NCBI GenBank assembly: GCA_964412615.1
Contig: CAYPPK010000001.1
Location: 59,681 to 123,680 of the forward strand
Direction: 5' to 3'
DNA: 64,000 nt
Source of the DNA: CAYPPK01 sp964412615
GTDB lineage: Bacteria; Patescibacteriota; Minisyncoccia; Sungbacterales; HO2-52-23
The stretch's first letter is position 1; each line of letters begins with the position of its first letter. Shown here piece by piece: positions 34,133 to 42,124 of the stretch. A program made the position numbers and the translations under genes. The notes beneath the pieces were generated by a model. The model ran no database searches, was not told the DNA's origin, and saw only the letters and a program-made list of their open reading frames with translations.

Positions 34133-35194
34133 ATGAGATCTACTTATACCGTAGAAAGTGTTACTGCTTCTCATCCGGATAAAATGTGCGATCAAATATC
34201 AGATGCCATCCTGGATGCTTATCTTGCTCAAGATCCGCAAGCGCGGGTGGCCATGGAAACCTTTGGCGCGCATGACCTTTTGGTAATTGGAGGTGAGGTA
34301 ACTGCTAAAGCCCGAGTTGACGCGGCCGAAATCGCGCGCAAAATTTATCATAATGAAATCGGCTACCAAGAGCCGCTTTCCATAGTAACCAATATCATTC
34401 AGCAATCCCCGGACATCGCCCAAGGGGTAGACACCGGCGGAGCAGGAGACCAAGGTATAATGTACGGTTATGCTACTAATGAGACCCTTGAACTTCTGCC
34501 CAGAGGAGTAGTGTTTGCGCATCGTCTGGCCAAAAAACTGGAAGAGCTTGGGCAAGGCGATCCTGAATGCGCTTGGCTGCGTCCGCAAGGAAAGGCCCAC
34601 GCTAAAACCCAGGTTACTATGCGGAACGGAAATGTTGTTTCTGCATTAGTTTCCTGCCAGCATTCCGAGGAAATATCGCAATCGGAAATTCGGGCTGCGC
34701 TGGTTAAAAAATTGTTCCAACCGGTTTTGGAAGACACTAAGGATGTGGAAATTTTGGTAAATCCTACCGGGAAATTTGTAGTTGGCGGTTTTGTGGCCGA
34801 CACTGGCCTGACCGGCAGGAAAATAATGGTTGATACTTACGGAGGGTTGATTCCCCATGGCGGCGGCGCATTTTCAGGCAAAGATCCCACCAAAGTTGAC
34901 CGCTCGGCCGCTTATATGGCCAGATTCGCGGCCAAAAACCTGGTGGCCAACAATTTTGCCAAAGAATGTTTGGTTTCCGTGGCTTATGCCATTGGCAGAG
35001 CAGAGCCTTTAATGATCCATGCCGAAACCGAAGACGGCCGGGATTTAGGCCCTTTGGTAAGCAAGAAATTTGATTTCCGGCCGCGGGCGATTATTGAGCG
35101 CCTGAATCTGCGTCGGCCCATATATCAAGCAACTGCCTCATACGGACATTTCGGCAAAGCAGGCCTGCCCTGGGAAGAAGTCGTATCTATATAG
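34133..35194 (+). CDS. metK: S-adenosylmethionine synthetase
   Basis: A 353-residue enzyme making AdoMet from ATP and methionine. It starts at ATG 34133 (MRSTYTVESVTASHPDKMCDQ), with the His of the ATP site in SHPDK. GAGDQGIMYGYATNE, FVVGGFVADTGLTGRKIMVDTYGG and GGGAFSGKDPTKVDRSAAYMAR are conserved. The longer frame from 34082 runs through the riboswitch terminator and is not real. Slightly shorter than the usual 380-400 residues. Sits behind a SAM-I riboswitch. Confidence 0.95.
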   Translation: MRSTYTVESVTASHPDKMCDQISDAILDAYLAQDPQARVAMETFGAHDLLVIGGEVTAKARVDAAEIARKIYHNEIGYQEPLSIVTNIIQQSPDIAQGVDTGGAGDQGIMYGYATNETLELLPRGVVFAHRLAKKLEELGQGDPECAWLRPQGKAHAKTQVTMRNGNVVSALVSCQHSEEISQSEIRAALVKKLFQPVLEDTKDVEILVNPTGKFVVGGFVADTGLTGRKIMVDTYGGLIPHGGGAFSGKDPTKVDRSAAYMARFAAKNLVANNFAKECLVSVAYAIGRAEPLMIHAETEDGRDLGPLVSKKFDFRPRAIIERLNLRRPIYQATASYGHFGKAGLPWEEVVSI

Positions 35195-35198
35195 TAGA

Positions 35199-35207
35199 TG
35201 TGGATAA
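35199..35207 (-). promoter_or_regulatory. DnaA-box consensus sequence
   Basis: Exact TTATCCACA on the minus strand, directly after metK and upstream of the coiled-coil gene. Confidence 0.35.
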
Positions 35208-35265
35208 GGCGGATTGAATTTTGCGCCTAATTAGGGATAATGAAGTATATTCTAAGATAGCCATT

Positions 35266-36090
35266 ATGAAAAAAATCGTATCACTGGTAGCGAGCTTTGT
35301 TTTGTTTGTGCAATTAATGCCTTTGGCAGTTATGGCATCGGTACAGGATGACTTGCGGGAAAGAAGGGAAACAGCCAAACAAGAAGTGGAATTGCGGCGG
35401 GAACAATTTCTACAGGAAGTAGAAAATAAGCGTGATGGTTTTCGTTCCGAGACCGAAAGAAAAAAAGAAGAAGCAAGAAAGTTGCTGGAAACAAAAAAAG
35501 AAGAGCAGGAAGCGCTCCGGCAAAAAATTAAGGAGGAAATTAAAGAGCGGCAGGAAGAAGTAAAACAGAAACGAGAAGTTGCCAAAGAAAAAATAAAGGA
35601 GTTGCGCCAGCAGTTTGAGGACGAGAAGCGAAAAAGGAAAGAGGAGCTTAAGAAAAAATTAGGGCAGGAGCGGGCCGAAAGAGTGGAAGATTTTTTTGCG
35701 CAAATGGTTCGGAAATTTGAAGCCGCCATTGAACGGCTTGATAACTTCGCGGATAGGATAGAAGAGCATATTGCCAAGGCGGAAGAGAAAGGAATAGACA
35801 CCAATAACGCAAAAAGTCAACTTTTAACGGCCCGGGAAAAAATAGTAGAAGCGGAAAGGGCCCTGGAAGATGCGAAGACAAAGTACCATGAGGCTGTTCA
35901 AAACCCGGATCTTAAAAAGGCCTTTGAAAAAGTGAGAGAACTGGTGAAGCAAGTTTCCGAGAAAGTAAGAGAAGCGCACAAAACCCTGGCCGAATCAGTT
36001 GCGGCACTGAAAGGATCAGTCAATGGAGAAGATGACGAAGAAAGTGAAACCGAATCGGAATCAGCAACCAGCAGCCAAACTAATCAATAA
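35266..36090 (+). CDS. Secreted coiled-coil protein
   Basis: A 274-residue protein. Signal peptide MKKIVSLVASFVLFVQLMPLAVMA is followed by a long, highly charged Lys/Glu/Arg coiled coil (about residues 28-150), a second helical segment with IERLDNFADRIEEHIAKAEEKG (about 162-183), and a Ser/Glu-rich tail. I used ATG 35266; the frame also opens at TTG 35221. The second region resembles a cell-envelope helical domain common in Parcubacteria. Function unknown; possibly an envelope spacer. Confidence 0.7.
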   Translation: MKKIVSLVASFVLFVQLMPLAVMASVQDDLRERRETAKQEVELRREQFLQEVENKRDGFRSETERKKEEARKLLETKKEEQEALRQKIKEEIKERQEEVKQKREVAKEKIKELRQQFEDEKRKRKEELKKKLGQERAERVEDFFAQMVRKFEAAIERLDNFADRIEEHIAKAEEKGIDTNNAKSQLLTAREKIVEAERALEDAKTKYHEAVQNPDLKKAFEKVRELVKQVSEKVREAHKTLAESVAALKGSVNGEDDEESETESESATSSQTNQ

Positions 36091-36110
36091 ATTTAAACTA
36101 ATATTCTTTT

Positions 36111-36530
36111 ATGGAAGAATATCAATTTCAGCCACCTCCTCAACCAACTCTTTCTAACCCGGAATCTTCAACTCAAATGCCGTCTCAGCCGCAGCCGGCC
36201 CCGGTGCGGACGCCGGAATTGCCGCCGCAAACGCCACCGGCAGTCCCCAAGCCGGAACCTCAACCCAATTTATCTAAAGAATATCCATTGCTGCTTGAGC
36301 CCCAAAAACGAAATAAAGTTTTGTGGATTCTATCGGGAATCATGGCGCTGGCGGTATTATTTGTAGCATTTGTAATCTACTATGGCTCTTTGCCCGAACC
36401 GGGTGATACCGGGGCTCAAGCGGGGACTCCGGAAGCAATTACTAATCTTGAAGCAGAATTGCAGGCGGTGGACTTGCAGGACTTGGGCACGGAGCTGGAA
36501 GACATAGAAAAAGAACTGCAAGGATTATAA
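36111..36530 (+). CDS. Proline-rich single-pass membrane protein
   Basis: A 139-residue protein. Residues 1-65 are Pro/Gln-rich and probably cytoplasmic, one helix follows (VLWILSGIMALAVLFVAFVIYY, two short stretches around residues 70-92), then a short acidic tail with leucine-rich spacing (LEAELQAVDLQDLGTELEDIEKEL). It follows the coiled-coil gene by 20 bp and a strong terminator follows it, so the two form a unit. No recognised family. Confidence 0.6.
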   Translation: MEEYQFQPPPQPTLSNPESSTQMPSQPQPAPVRTPELPPQTPPAVPKPEPQPNLSKEYPLLLEPQKRNKVLWILSGIMALAVLFVAFVIYYGSLPEPGDTGAQAGTPEAITNLEAELQAVDLQDLGTELEDIEKELQGL

Positions 36531-36573
36531 AAAACAAAATCAGCCCGACTCTACCGGACTGATTTTGTTTTTA
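36531..36573 (+). terminator. Rho-independent terminator
   Basis: A 13-bp stem AAAACAAAATCAG / CTGATTTTGTTTT, which can work in both directions, followed by TTATTT. Confidence 0.85.
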
Positions 36574-36628
36574 TTTAAAAATCCGGTGTCAAATTGATTC
36601 TCCTGCGGTCATAAGATAAACTGAATTC

Positions 36629-36991
36629 ATGCTGTTTAAGAATGACAAATATATTTGGACTCATCATTCTCGCGATAAAATGCGTTATTACCGATTGACC
36701 GAAGCAAGAGTAAAAAGAATTATTCGGCATCCGGCCAGGATAGAGGAGGGAATCTTGGAGGAAGGGATCGCCTGCATGCAGCCCGCCCATGGCAGTGGGC
36801 GAGGCTTACCCATTTCTGCTGGGCGGCCGGCTAAGAATTACTCCGAGATCTGGGTCATGTATGTGCTGGCCAATACCAATGATAAAAGTAAAAAGATAAA
36901 AGTTATAACCGCTTGGCGCTATCCCGGTAAAAGCCCGGAGCGAGATCCAATACCGGTAGAAGTTTTAAAAGAAATAAAAAAATTGATATGA
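36629..36991 (+). CDS. Hypothetical protein (DUF4258-like)
   Basis: A 120-residue protein beginning with IWTHHSRDKMRYYRLTEARV, a pattern like the start of DUF4258/RelE-fold proteins (HAXXRMXXRG...), then a beta-rich core (SEIWVMYVLAN and KKIKVITAWRYPG). A Gly/Ser-rich insert lies at about residues 52-70. It overlaps the next gene by 4 bp (ATGA). There is no partner antitoxin signature, so a toxin role is not claimed. Confidence 0.6.
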   Translation: MLFKNDKYIWTHHSRDKMRYYRLTEARVKRIIRHPARIEEGILEEGIACMQPAHGSGRGLPISAGRPAKNYSEIWVMYVLANTNDKSKKIKVITAWRYPGKSPERDPIPVEVLKEIKKLI

Positions 36992-37653
36992 ATCAACTCA
37001 TCAAAGTTTCGCCATCCGGCATCAGTTACTTATTGGAATGCCCCCGCTGTCTTTGGCTGCATTTTAACGAAAGCGTAAAACGCCCGCGGGGCGCTTATCC
37101 CTCGCTGCCGGACGGCATGGACAATGTTTTCAAAAAATATTTTGACGAATATCGGGGCAAAGAGGAGCTTCCGCCTGAGATTGCAGGGAGAATCACCGGA
37201 AAACTTTATACTGATCTTAAGCAACTTCACCAATGGAGGGAATTTAATTTCGGCAGGGGAGGAATACGCGCCGAATTTCCGGAGATGAATATGATGGTAT
37301 CGGGCGCCATAGATGAATTAATGATTGCGCCGGACGGCAAATTTATTCCTTTTGATTTCAAAACCAGGGGCTATCCCACCAAAGAAGACACGCATGAGCA
37401 TTATCGCCATCAGCTTGATCTCTATGCTTTGCTTTTTGAGAAAAACGGCCACCAGCCGGCAGAACACGGTTACTTGCTTTTTTTCTGGCCCGAAACCTAC
37501 GGCTTGGGGCAGGCATCGTTTAAAACCAACTTGGTTAAAATGGATGTTTCTCCCAGCCGCGGCTATGGGGTTTTGCAGAAAGCGCATCAAATTATCACAG
37601 GTCCTCAACCGGATGTTCATGCGGATTGCGAATACTGCGCTTACAGGGGCTAA
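36988..37653 (+). CDS. PD-(D/E)XK nuclease, Cas4/RecB-like
   Basis: A 221-residue nuclease-fold protein. Two Cys pairs frame it: CPRCLWL (about residues 19-25) and CEYCAYRG at the C terminus, as in Fe-S Cas4-like nucleases. Catalytic motifs are GAIDELMI (Asp), FIPFDFKTRG (Asp-X-Lys) and the QLDLYALL motif with the supporting Gln. No CRISPR array or cas gene lies in the window, so a DNA-repair or general nuclease role is more likely. Confidence 0.75.
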   Translation: MNQLIKVSPSGISYLLECPRCLWLHFNESVKRPRGAYPSLPDGMDNVFKKYFDEYRGKEELPPEIAGRITGKLYTDLKQLHQWREFNFGRGGIRAEFPEMNMMVSGAIDELMIAPDGKFIPFDFKTRGYPTKEDTHEHYRHQLDLYALLFEKNGHQPAEHGYLLFFWPETYGLGQASFKTNLVKMDVSPSRGYGVLQKAHQIITGPQPDVHADCEYCAYRG

Positions 37654-37710
37654 ACATCACAAAGTGATGTCGCCCGATCTTTGCCGGTGCAGCAAAGATT
37701 TAGGGAAGTT

Positions 37711-37731
37711 AAAAGGCGGCTGGTTAGCCGC
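37711..37731 (-). terminator. Terminator of the minus-strand 37738 gene
   Basis: GCGGCT/AGCCGC stem with a T tract on the minus strand. Two further hairpins on the plus strand (CATCAC/GTGATG and ATCTTTGC/GCAAAGAT, 37655-37700) follow the nuclease gene. Confidence 0.6.
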
Positions 37732-37737
37732 TATTCT

Positions 37738-38037
37738 CTATATAAATATAAACCCCTTAAGATTATTGCCTAGTAGCCAAAGAAGGGTGCTTCCCCGGGC
37801 TCTTGTTTCAACATCATCGGTATATTCTCCGGACTTGGTTTTTCGGGGAATAATTTTTTTTCGCACCAAAATCAAATCTTTTCTGATACCATCTTCCGTA
37901 TGGCCGTTTTTTAAGGCAGATTCTAGCACTTCCTTTACTTTTTCGTAAAAACTCGGATTGTTTCCTTTTTCAAGATTGGCAGCAATAAGGATATCACAAG
38001 CGTAAATTTGAAGCTGAATTTCTTCCGGGGTACGCAT
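37738..38037 (-). CDS. Small hypothetical protein
   Basis: A 99-residue, mostly helical protein, unrecognised. Support for expression comes from its surroundings: a TTGACT box and TACCAT box on the minus strand upstream, an AAAGGAC ribosome site before the ATG, and a terminator after it. The sequence has helix-forming segments (EEIQLQIYACDILIAANLEKG, FYEKVKEVLESALKNGH) and a hydrophobic C terminus. Divergent from the ABC genes. Confidence 0.55.
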   Translation of the reverse strand: MRTPEEIQLQIYACDILIAANLEKGNNPSFYEKVKEVLESALKNGHTEDGIRKDLILVRKKIIPRKTKSGEYTDDVETRARGSTLLWLLGNNLKGFIFI

Positions 38038-38108
38038 TTTTATGTCCTTTTGACGGGTCTAGTTACTTATGGTATTTTTATTTGGTAAAAAGTCAACCCT
38101 GCATCAGT

Positions 38109-38843
38109 ATGCCGGTACTTGAAGTTAAAAATTTGGTGAAGATTTATAAGGACTTGGAAGCAGTCCGGGATATTTCTTTTGCGGTGGAAGAAGGAGAAAT
38201 AGTGGGGCTTCTGGGGCCCAATGGCGCGGGGAAAACCACTACCATTAACATGATCCTGGGGCTGCTTACACCAACTTCCGGATCAATCAAAGCCTTCGGA
38301 AAAGATTTTGGGAAAAATCGGGAAGAAATTTTAGGGAAAGCGAACTTTGCCGCGGTTTATGCCCAACTGCCAGGCAATCTTTCCGTCTGGCAGAATCTTT
38401 TTATTTTTGCTTTGCTTTATGGCGTACCTAGTCCAAGCGCGAAGGTGCAACAATTACTTGAAGAATTTGACCTGCAACAATTTTCCCATTCCCGCAGCGG
38501 TTTTCTTTCTTCCGGCGAACAGTCCCGGCTTAATTTAGCCAAAGCCTTGCTGAATAATCCCAAACTTTTGCTTTTAGACGAGCCTACTGCTTCCATTGAT
38601 CCTAGCAACGCGCAAATTTTGCGGCAAAAAATCAAACAATATGCAAAGCAATTTAAGGCCGGAATTCTTTGGACCTCGCATAATATGAATGAAATTGACG
38701 AAGTATGCGACCGCGTCTTATTTATCTCCCACGGAAAAATCTTGCTGGGGGGCAACCCGCGTGATCTTCCCGGACAATACGGCAAGAAAAATCTGGAGGA
38801 GCTTTTCATCGCGGTAGCCAGAGAACCCTTATCTTTGCAGTAG
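38109..38843 (+). CDS. ABC transporter ATP-binding protein (ABC-2 type)
   Basis: A 244-residue ATPase: Walker A LLGPNGAGKTTTINMILG (about residue 35), signature FLSSGEQSRLNLAKALL, Walker B LLLLDEPTASIDP and H-loop TSHNMNEIDEV. ATG 38109 is used; the TTG 38082 frame starts in promoter sequence. Its permease partner follows after repeat element B. Such pairs export polysaccharides, lipids or drugs; substrate unknown. Confidence 0.88.
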   Translation: MPVLEVKNLVKIYKDLEAVRDISFAVEEGEIVGLLGPNGAGKTTTINMILGLLTPTSGSIKAFGKDFGKNREEILGKANFAAVYAQLPGNLSVWQNLFIFALLYGVPSPSAKVQQLLEEFDLQQFSHSRSGFLSSGEQSRLNLAKALLNNPKLLLLDEPTASIDPSNAQILRQKIKQYAKQFKAGILWTSHNMNEIDEVCDRVLFISHGKILLGGNPRDLPGQYGKKNLEELFIAVAREPLSLQ

Positions 38844-38844
38844 T

Positions 38845-38980
38845 ATGAATCCCACACATAACTTTCGCTGTGCTTTGCACCAGGAAAAGCCAGTGTGGGA
38901 AGGATAATAAATTTACCAAACCTTTCGTGATTTCTTGGAAAATTAAACCAGGTGGATTGCGAAAGTTATGTGTGGGATGA
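38845..38980 (+). mobile_element. Inverted-repeat element copy B (start-codon-associated, MITE-like)
   Basis: ATGAA (38845-38849), then TCCCACACATAACTTTCGC. The right arm GCGAAAGTTATGTGTGGGA (38959-38977) is followed by TGAA. The stem is a perfect 20 bp. Element body 128 bp (38850-38977). The left ATG opens a 20-codon frame (MNPTHN...). The element separates the ABC ATPase stop (38841-38843) from the permease start. Without it the junction would read TAG-T-ATGAATTTC, a tight operon join. Confidence 0.75.
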
Positions 38981-39771
38981 ATTTCAAACGTGCGTTCACA
39001 ATTTTTCTCCGTCAAATTTTCCTGCTCAAGAGGAGTTTTCACCGCCTGCTCGGAATTTTTTATTGGTCCATACTGGAACTCTTTTTATGGGGCTTTCTTA
39101 CCGTGTATCTTAACCGGGTGGGCGAGAACCGCTTAAGTTTTATTACCGTGGTCATAGGCACGGTAATACTTTGGAACTTTTTGAATCGGATTCAGCAGGG
39201 AGTGGCCATATCTTTTCTCGAGGATGTGTGGGCCAGAAATTTCATGAATCTCTTTGCCTCTCCCCTGAACATTAAGGAATATGTGGGAGGATTGGTTCTG
39301 GTCAGTATCGTAAGCTCCACGGTATCTATTGCTGTCATGGCCCTAGCGGCTTGGCTGCTTTTTGCTTACAATCTTTTTCAATTTGGATTTCTGATGCTTC
39401 CCTTCATTGCCGTGCTCTTTTTATTCGGGCTGGCGCTTGGTTTTTACACTACGGCTATGATCTTACGCTTTGGCCCTTCTTCAGAAATTTTGGCCTGGTC
39501 CATTCCGGCTCTTCTGCCTCCTTTCTCGGGAGTATTTTATCCTATCGCTACCCTGCCCGGCTGGATACAGCCCATCGCCAACCTCATTCCCATCTCTCAT
39601 GTATTTGAAGGCATGAGAACCATAGTAATTTCCGGCACTTTTGACCCCAACCGGCTTATTTTTGCCTCTTTGCTCGCGGCTTTCTTTTTAGTGGTTTCTT
39701 ATTGGCTGCTTTTGCGCACTTACCGTTTTGTGTTGCGTGAAGGACGGCTAACTCGCTTTCAGGTGGAATAA
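38977..39771 (+). CDS. ABC-2 type transporter permease
   Basis: A 264-residue membrane protein with six hydrophobic helices, the permease partner of the preceding ATPase. It shows RQIFLLKRSFHRLLGIFYW, FLEDVWARNFMNLFASPL (the coupling-helix region of ABC-2 permeases) and SGVFYPIATLPGW near the last helices. ATG 38977 is regenerated by the end of repeat B; ATG 38968 in the arm would add MCG. Confidence 0.82.
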   Translation: MNFKRAFTIFLRQIFLLKRSFHRLLGIFYWSILELFLWGFLTVYLNRVGENRLSFITVVIGTVILWNFLNRIQQGVAISFLEDVWARNFMNLFASPLNIKEYVGGLVLVSIVSSTVSIAVMALAAWLLFAYNLFQFGFLMLPFIAVLFLFGLALGFYTTAMILRFGPSSEILAWSIPALLPPFSGVFYPIATLPGWIQPIANLIPISHVFEGMRTIVISGTFDPNRLIFASLLAAFFLVVSYWLLLRTYRFVLREGRLTRFQVE

Positions 39772-39779
39772 AACTCCAC

Positions 39780-39788
39780 TGTGGATAA
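39780..39788 (-). promoter_or_regulatory. DnaA-box consensus sequence
   Basis: Exact TTATCCACA on the minus strand, 29 bp upstream of a TATAAT box (39817-39822). Confidence 0.35.
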
Positions 39789-39839
39789 AATCGCTTCTTA
39801 AGGTGAAGATTTCTATTATAATGAATGGCATTACTATTA

Positions 39840-40106
39840 ATGTCTTTATTTATGCCTGAAGAAAAGAAAGATATAGCTAAATGGGTTATAGTTTTTATCT
39901 CCTTGGCTGTCGGTTTGGGCGGCGGGTATTATTTTGGTCTTAATCGCGGGGTGGCTAAAGAAAAAGCAGCGGAAGAAGCAAGAAAACTTGAGGCAGAAAA
40001 AGCAGCGGCCAAAGCCGTGAATCCTTTTGAGCAGGTTTCCAGCAATCCTTTTGAAAAAGCCCCAGTAAATCCGTTTGAAAATGTTAAGACGAATCCGTTT
40101 GAATAA
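39840..40106 (+). CDS. NPFE-repeat single-pass membrane protein
   Basis: A short protein of 84-88 residues. The frame opens at 39825, but a TATAAT box (39817-39822) ends two bases before it, so translation likely starts at ATG 39840 or 39852 (MPEEKKDIAKWV). One helix (WVIVFISLAVGLGGGYYFGL) is followed by a Lys/Glu/Ala stretch and four NPFE units, each after a short linker (NPFEQVSS, NPFEKAPV, NPFENVKT, NPFE). The repeat tail resembles those seen in Parcubacteria; its role is unknown. Confidence 0.7.
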   Translation: MSLFMPEEKKDIAKWVIVFISLAVGLGGGYYFGLNRGVAKEKAAEEARKLEAEKAAAKAVNPFEQVSSNPFEKAPVNPFENVKTNPFE

Positions 40107-40110
40107 CTTT

Positions 40111-42063
40111 ATGCAGAAAAAAAATCTCATATTTGCTTCTGCTATTTTTGCATTAGCGCTAAGCTACTCCGCGTTCATCTATGCGCAGGAGTTCACTTAT
40201 CCTGTTCCGGAGCTTGGGAACTGCGAATCGCAGGAAGCATGTAAGGCATATTGCGACGATTCTAGCCACCTTGACGAATGCGTACAATTTGGAGAGAAGC
40301 ATAACCTTCTGGATAAAGAAGAGTTAAAAAAAGCCAAAGAGTTTGAGGGGCAGACCGGCCCCGGCGGATGCCAAGGCGCCAACGAGTGCCGCGCTTATTG
40401 CGAGGACTCCAGCCATCAAAATGAATGTCTTGAGTTTGGCCAACGCAAGGGATTAATCTCCGATCAAAACGCTGAAGTCACTCGGCGCGTGCGCCAGGAA
40501 GGCGGTCCGGGAGGATGCAAAGACGAAAAAGAATGCCGTGCCTATTGCGAAGATCCGGCCAATCTTGATCAATGCTTTGCGTTTGCCGAGACCAATGGAT
40601 TGATTTCCGGAGAAGAAGCCAGCCGCCTTAAAAAAATGGCTTTAGTTTCCGGCCCCGGCGGCTGCAGGGGAAATGAATGCCGAACTTATTGCGAGGATCC
40701 CGGCCACCAACAGGAATGCATTGCGTTTGCGGAGGAAAACGGATTGATGTCTAAAGAAGAGGCGGAGCGGGCCAAAAAATTTGCCGGGAAAACCGGTCCG
40801 GGAGGATGCCGGGGAGAAGAATGCCGCACTTTTTGCGAAAATCCGGAAAGTGCGGGAGGCTGTCTGGATTTTGCGGCCAAAGAAGGATTGATGCCTCCGC
40901 AAGAATTGGAAAGAGCCCGGAAATTTATAAAAGTGTCGCAAGAAGGAGGTCCGGGGGGATGCAAAGGAGGGCAATGCCGGGAATTTTGCGCGGATCCTGC
41001 CAATCAAAACCAATGTTTTGAGTTTGCCAAAAAGCAGGGGCTCATTAACCCCGCAGAGGAAAAACAGTTTGAGGCGGGAATGAAAATAAGGGAAAAATTG
41101 GAAACGACCGGCGGTCCGGGAGGATGTAAAAATGAAAATGACTGCCGCGCGTATTGCGCCGATCCTGATCGCGTGGAAGAATGCGTGGCCTTTGGCGCTG
41201 CGCATGGCGGCATTCCCGAAACGGAAGCGCGTGAAATGCTGAAAAATTTTCAAGAAAAGCGTTTTGAATTGCGCCAGGAGTTTCGGCCGCCGGAAGATTT
41301 TGCCCGATTTAAAGAGGAGGCGGAAAGAAGGTTTGAGGAATTTAAGCAGCTGGAAATACAATTTCGCAATCGGCCGGAATTAATGGGTCCACCCGCGGGC
41401 GGAGAATTTCCCGCGGGCAGCGGAGCTGAAAGCGGGCAAGTCGGGCCCGGCGGATGTTCTTCAGCATCGGAGTGTATAAAATATTGTTCCGAGCATAAAG
41501 AAGAATGCTTTAGTTTCGGACCGGCAGGAAAACCAGACGTGCTGCCTCCGCAGGGGGGAATTCCTCCCGGACAAGATGGATCTGCCGGCAGATCGGATTT
41601 TCCGCAACTGCGCCAGGATGCCGTGCAATTACGTCCTAGATTAGAACCACGGCCGAAAGATTTAAAAATTGAGCCGCAGCTCAAGAAAGAATTGGAGCAG
41701 CGTTTTCCTGAAGAATTTGAAAGGCGTTCGCCAGAAAATTTTTCGCCTTCTCCCGAAAATATTCAGCCACCCCAGATGAGAACTTTTCCTGCTCCGCCGG
41801 AAGGATTCAAGCCGTCAGATTTACCGTCTGTTTCGCCAAGACCGGAATCATTTTCGCCCCCAGCTGATAATTTCTCGCGTCCGCCTGACAATTCTTTCCT
41901 GCCGCCACCGGTATCGGCACCTCTGCCCAGCGGTTCATTTGAGCAGCAATTCACTCCCGCACCGGACAGCACCGGAGGAGAACAAGCACCGCCGCCTCCG
42001 CCTCCCAGCAGCAGCTTAAATAGCGGTTTTCTGGCCAGTATTATCCATTTCTTTGTCTGGTAA
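40111..42063 (+). CDS. Secreted protein with eight GPGGC cysteine repeats
   Basis: A 650-residue exported protein. Signal peptide about residues 1-26 (FASAIFALALSYSAFIYAQ). Then eight units of about 35-55 residues, each built as GPGGC-X(3-5)-C-X(2-3)-C-X(6-8)-C-X3-F-X4-GLI (for example GPGGCRGNECRTYCEDPGHQ). The spacing suggests disulfide-bonded or metal-binding modules. The last 200 residues are Pro-rich with repeated SPENF/FSPP words. It sits between the NPFE protein and a trypsin-like protease. Possibly a surface or attachment protein. Confidence 0.75.
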   Translation: MQKKNLIFASAIFALALSYSAFIYAQEFTYPVPELGNCESQEACKAYCDDSSHLDECVQFGEKHNLLDKEELKKAKEFEGQTGPGGCQGANECRAYCEDSSHQNECLEFGQRKGLISDQNAEVTRRVRQEGGPGGCKDEKECRAYCEDPANLDQCFAFAETNGLISGEEASRLKKMALVSGPGGCRGNECRTYCEDPGHQQECIAFAEENGLMSKEEAERAKKFAGKTGPGGCRGEECRTFCENPESAGGCLDFAAKEGLMPPQELERARKFIKVSQEGGPGGCKGGQCREFCADPANQNQCFEFAKKQGLINPAEEKQFEAGMKIREKLETTGGPGGCKNENDCRAYCADPDRVEECVAFGAAHGGIPETEAREMLKNFQEKRFELRQEFRPPEDFARFKEEAERRFEEFKQLEIQFRNRPELMGPPAGGEFPAGSGAESGQVGPGGCSSASECIKYCSEHKEECFSFGPAGKPDVLPPQGGIPPGQDGSAGRSDFPQLRQDAVQLRPRLEPRPKDLKIEPQLKKELEQRFPEEFERRSPENFSPSPENIQPPQMRTFPAPPEGFKPSDLPSVSPRPESFSPPADNFSRPPDNSFLPPPVSAPLPSGSFEQQFTPAPDSTGGEQAPPPPPPSSSLNSGFLASIIHFFVW

Positions 42064-42077
42064 TTAATTTTGACCGC

Positions 42078-42116
42078 AATCCGCCTCTTTCCGTAAAGGG
42101 GCGGATTTTGTATAAT
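42078..42116 (+). promoter_or_regulatory. Hairpin with overlapping TATAAT promoter box
   Basis: AATCCGCC/GGCGGATT (42078-42085, 42100-42107) could end the upstream transcript. TATAAT (42111-42116) lies 8 bases before the protease ATG, implying a leaderless or nearly leaderless mRNA. Confidence 0.5.
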
Positions 42117-42124
42117 TTTTTTGT

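Noticed and set aside
36988..37653. CRISPR-linked Cas4
   Set aside because: No repeat-spacer array and no cas1/cas2 in the window; kept as a Cas4/RecB-like nuclease only.
36629..37653. Toxin-antitoxin pair
   Set aside because: The small protein resembles DUF4258/RelE folds only loosely and its partner is a nuclease-fold protein, not an antitoxin.
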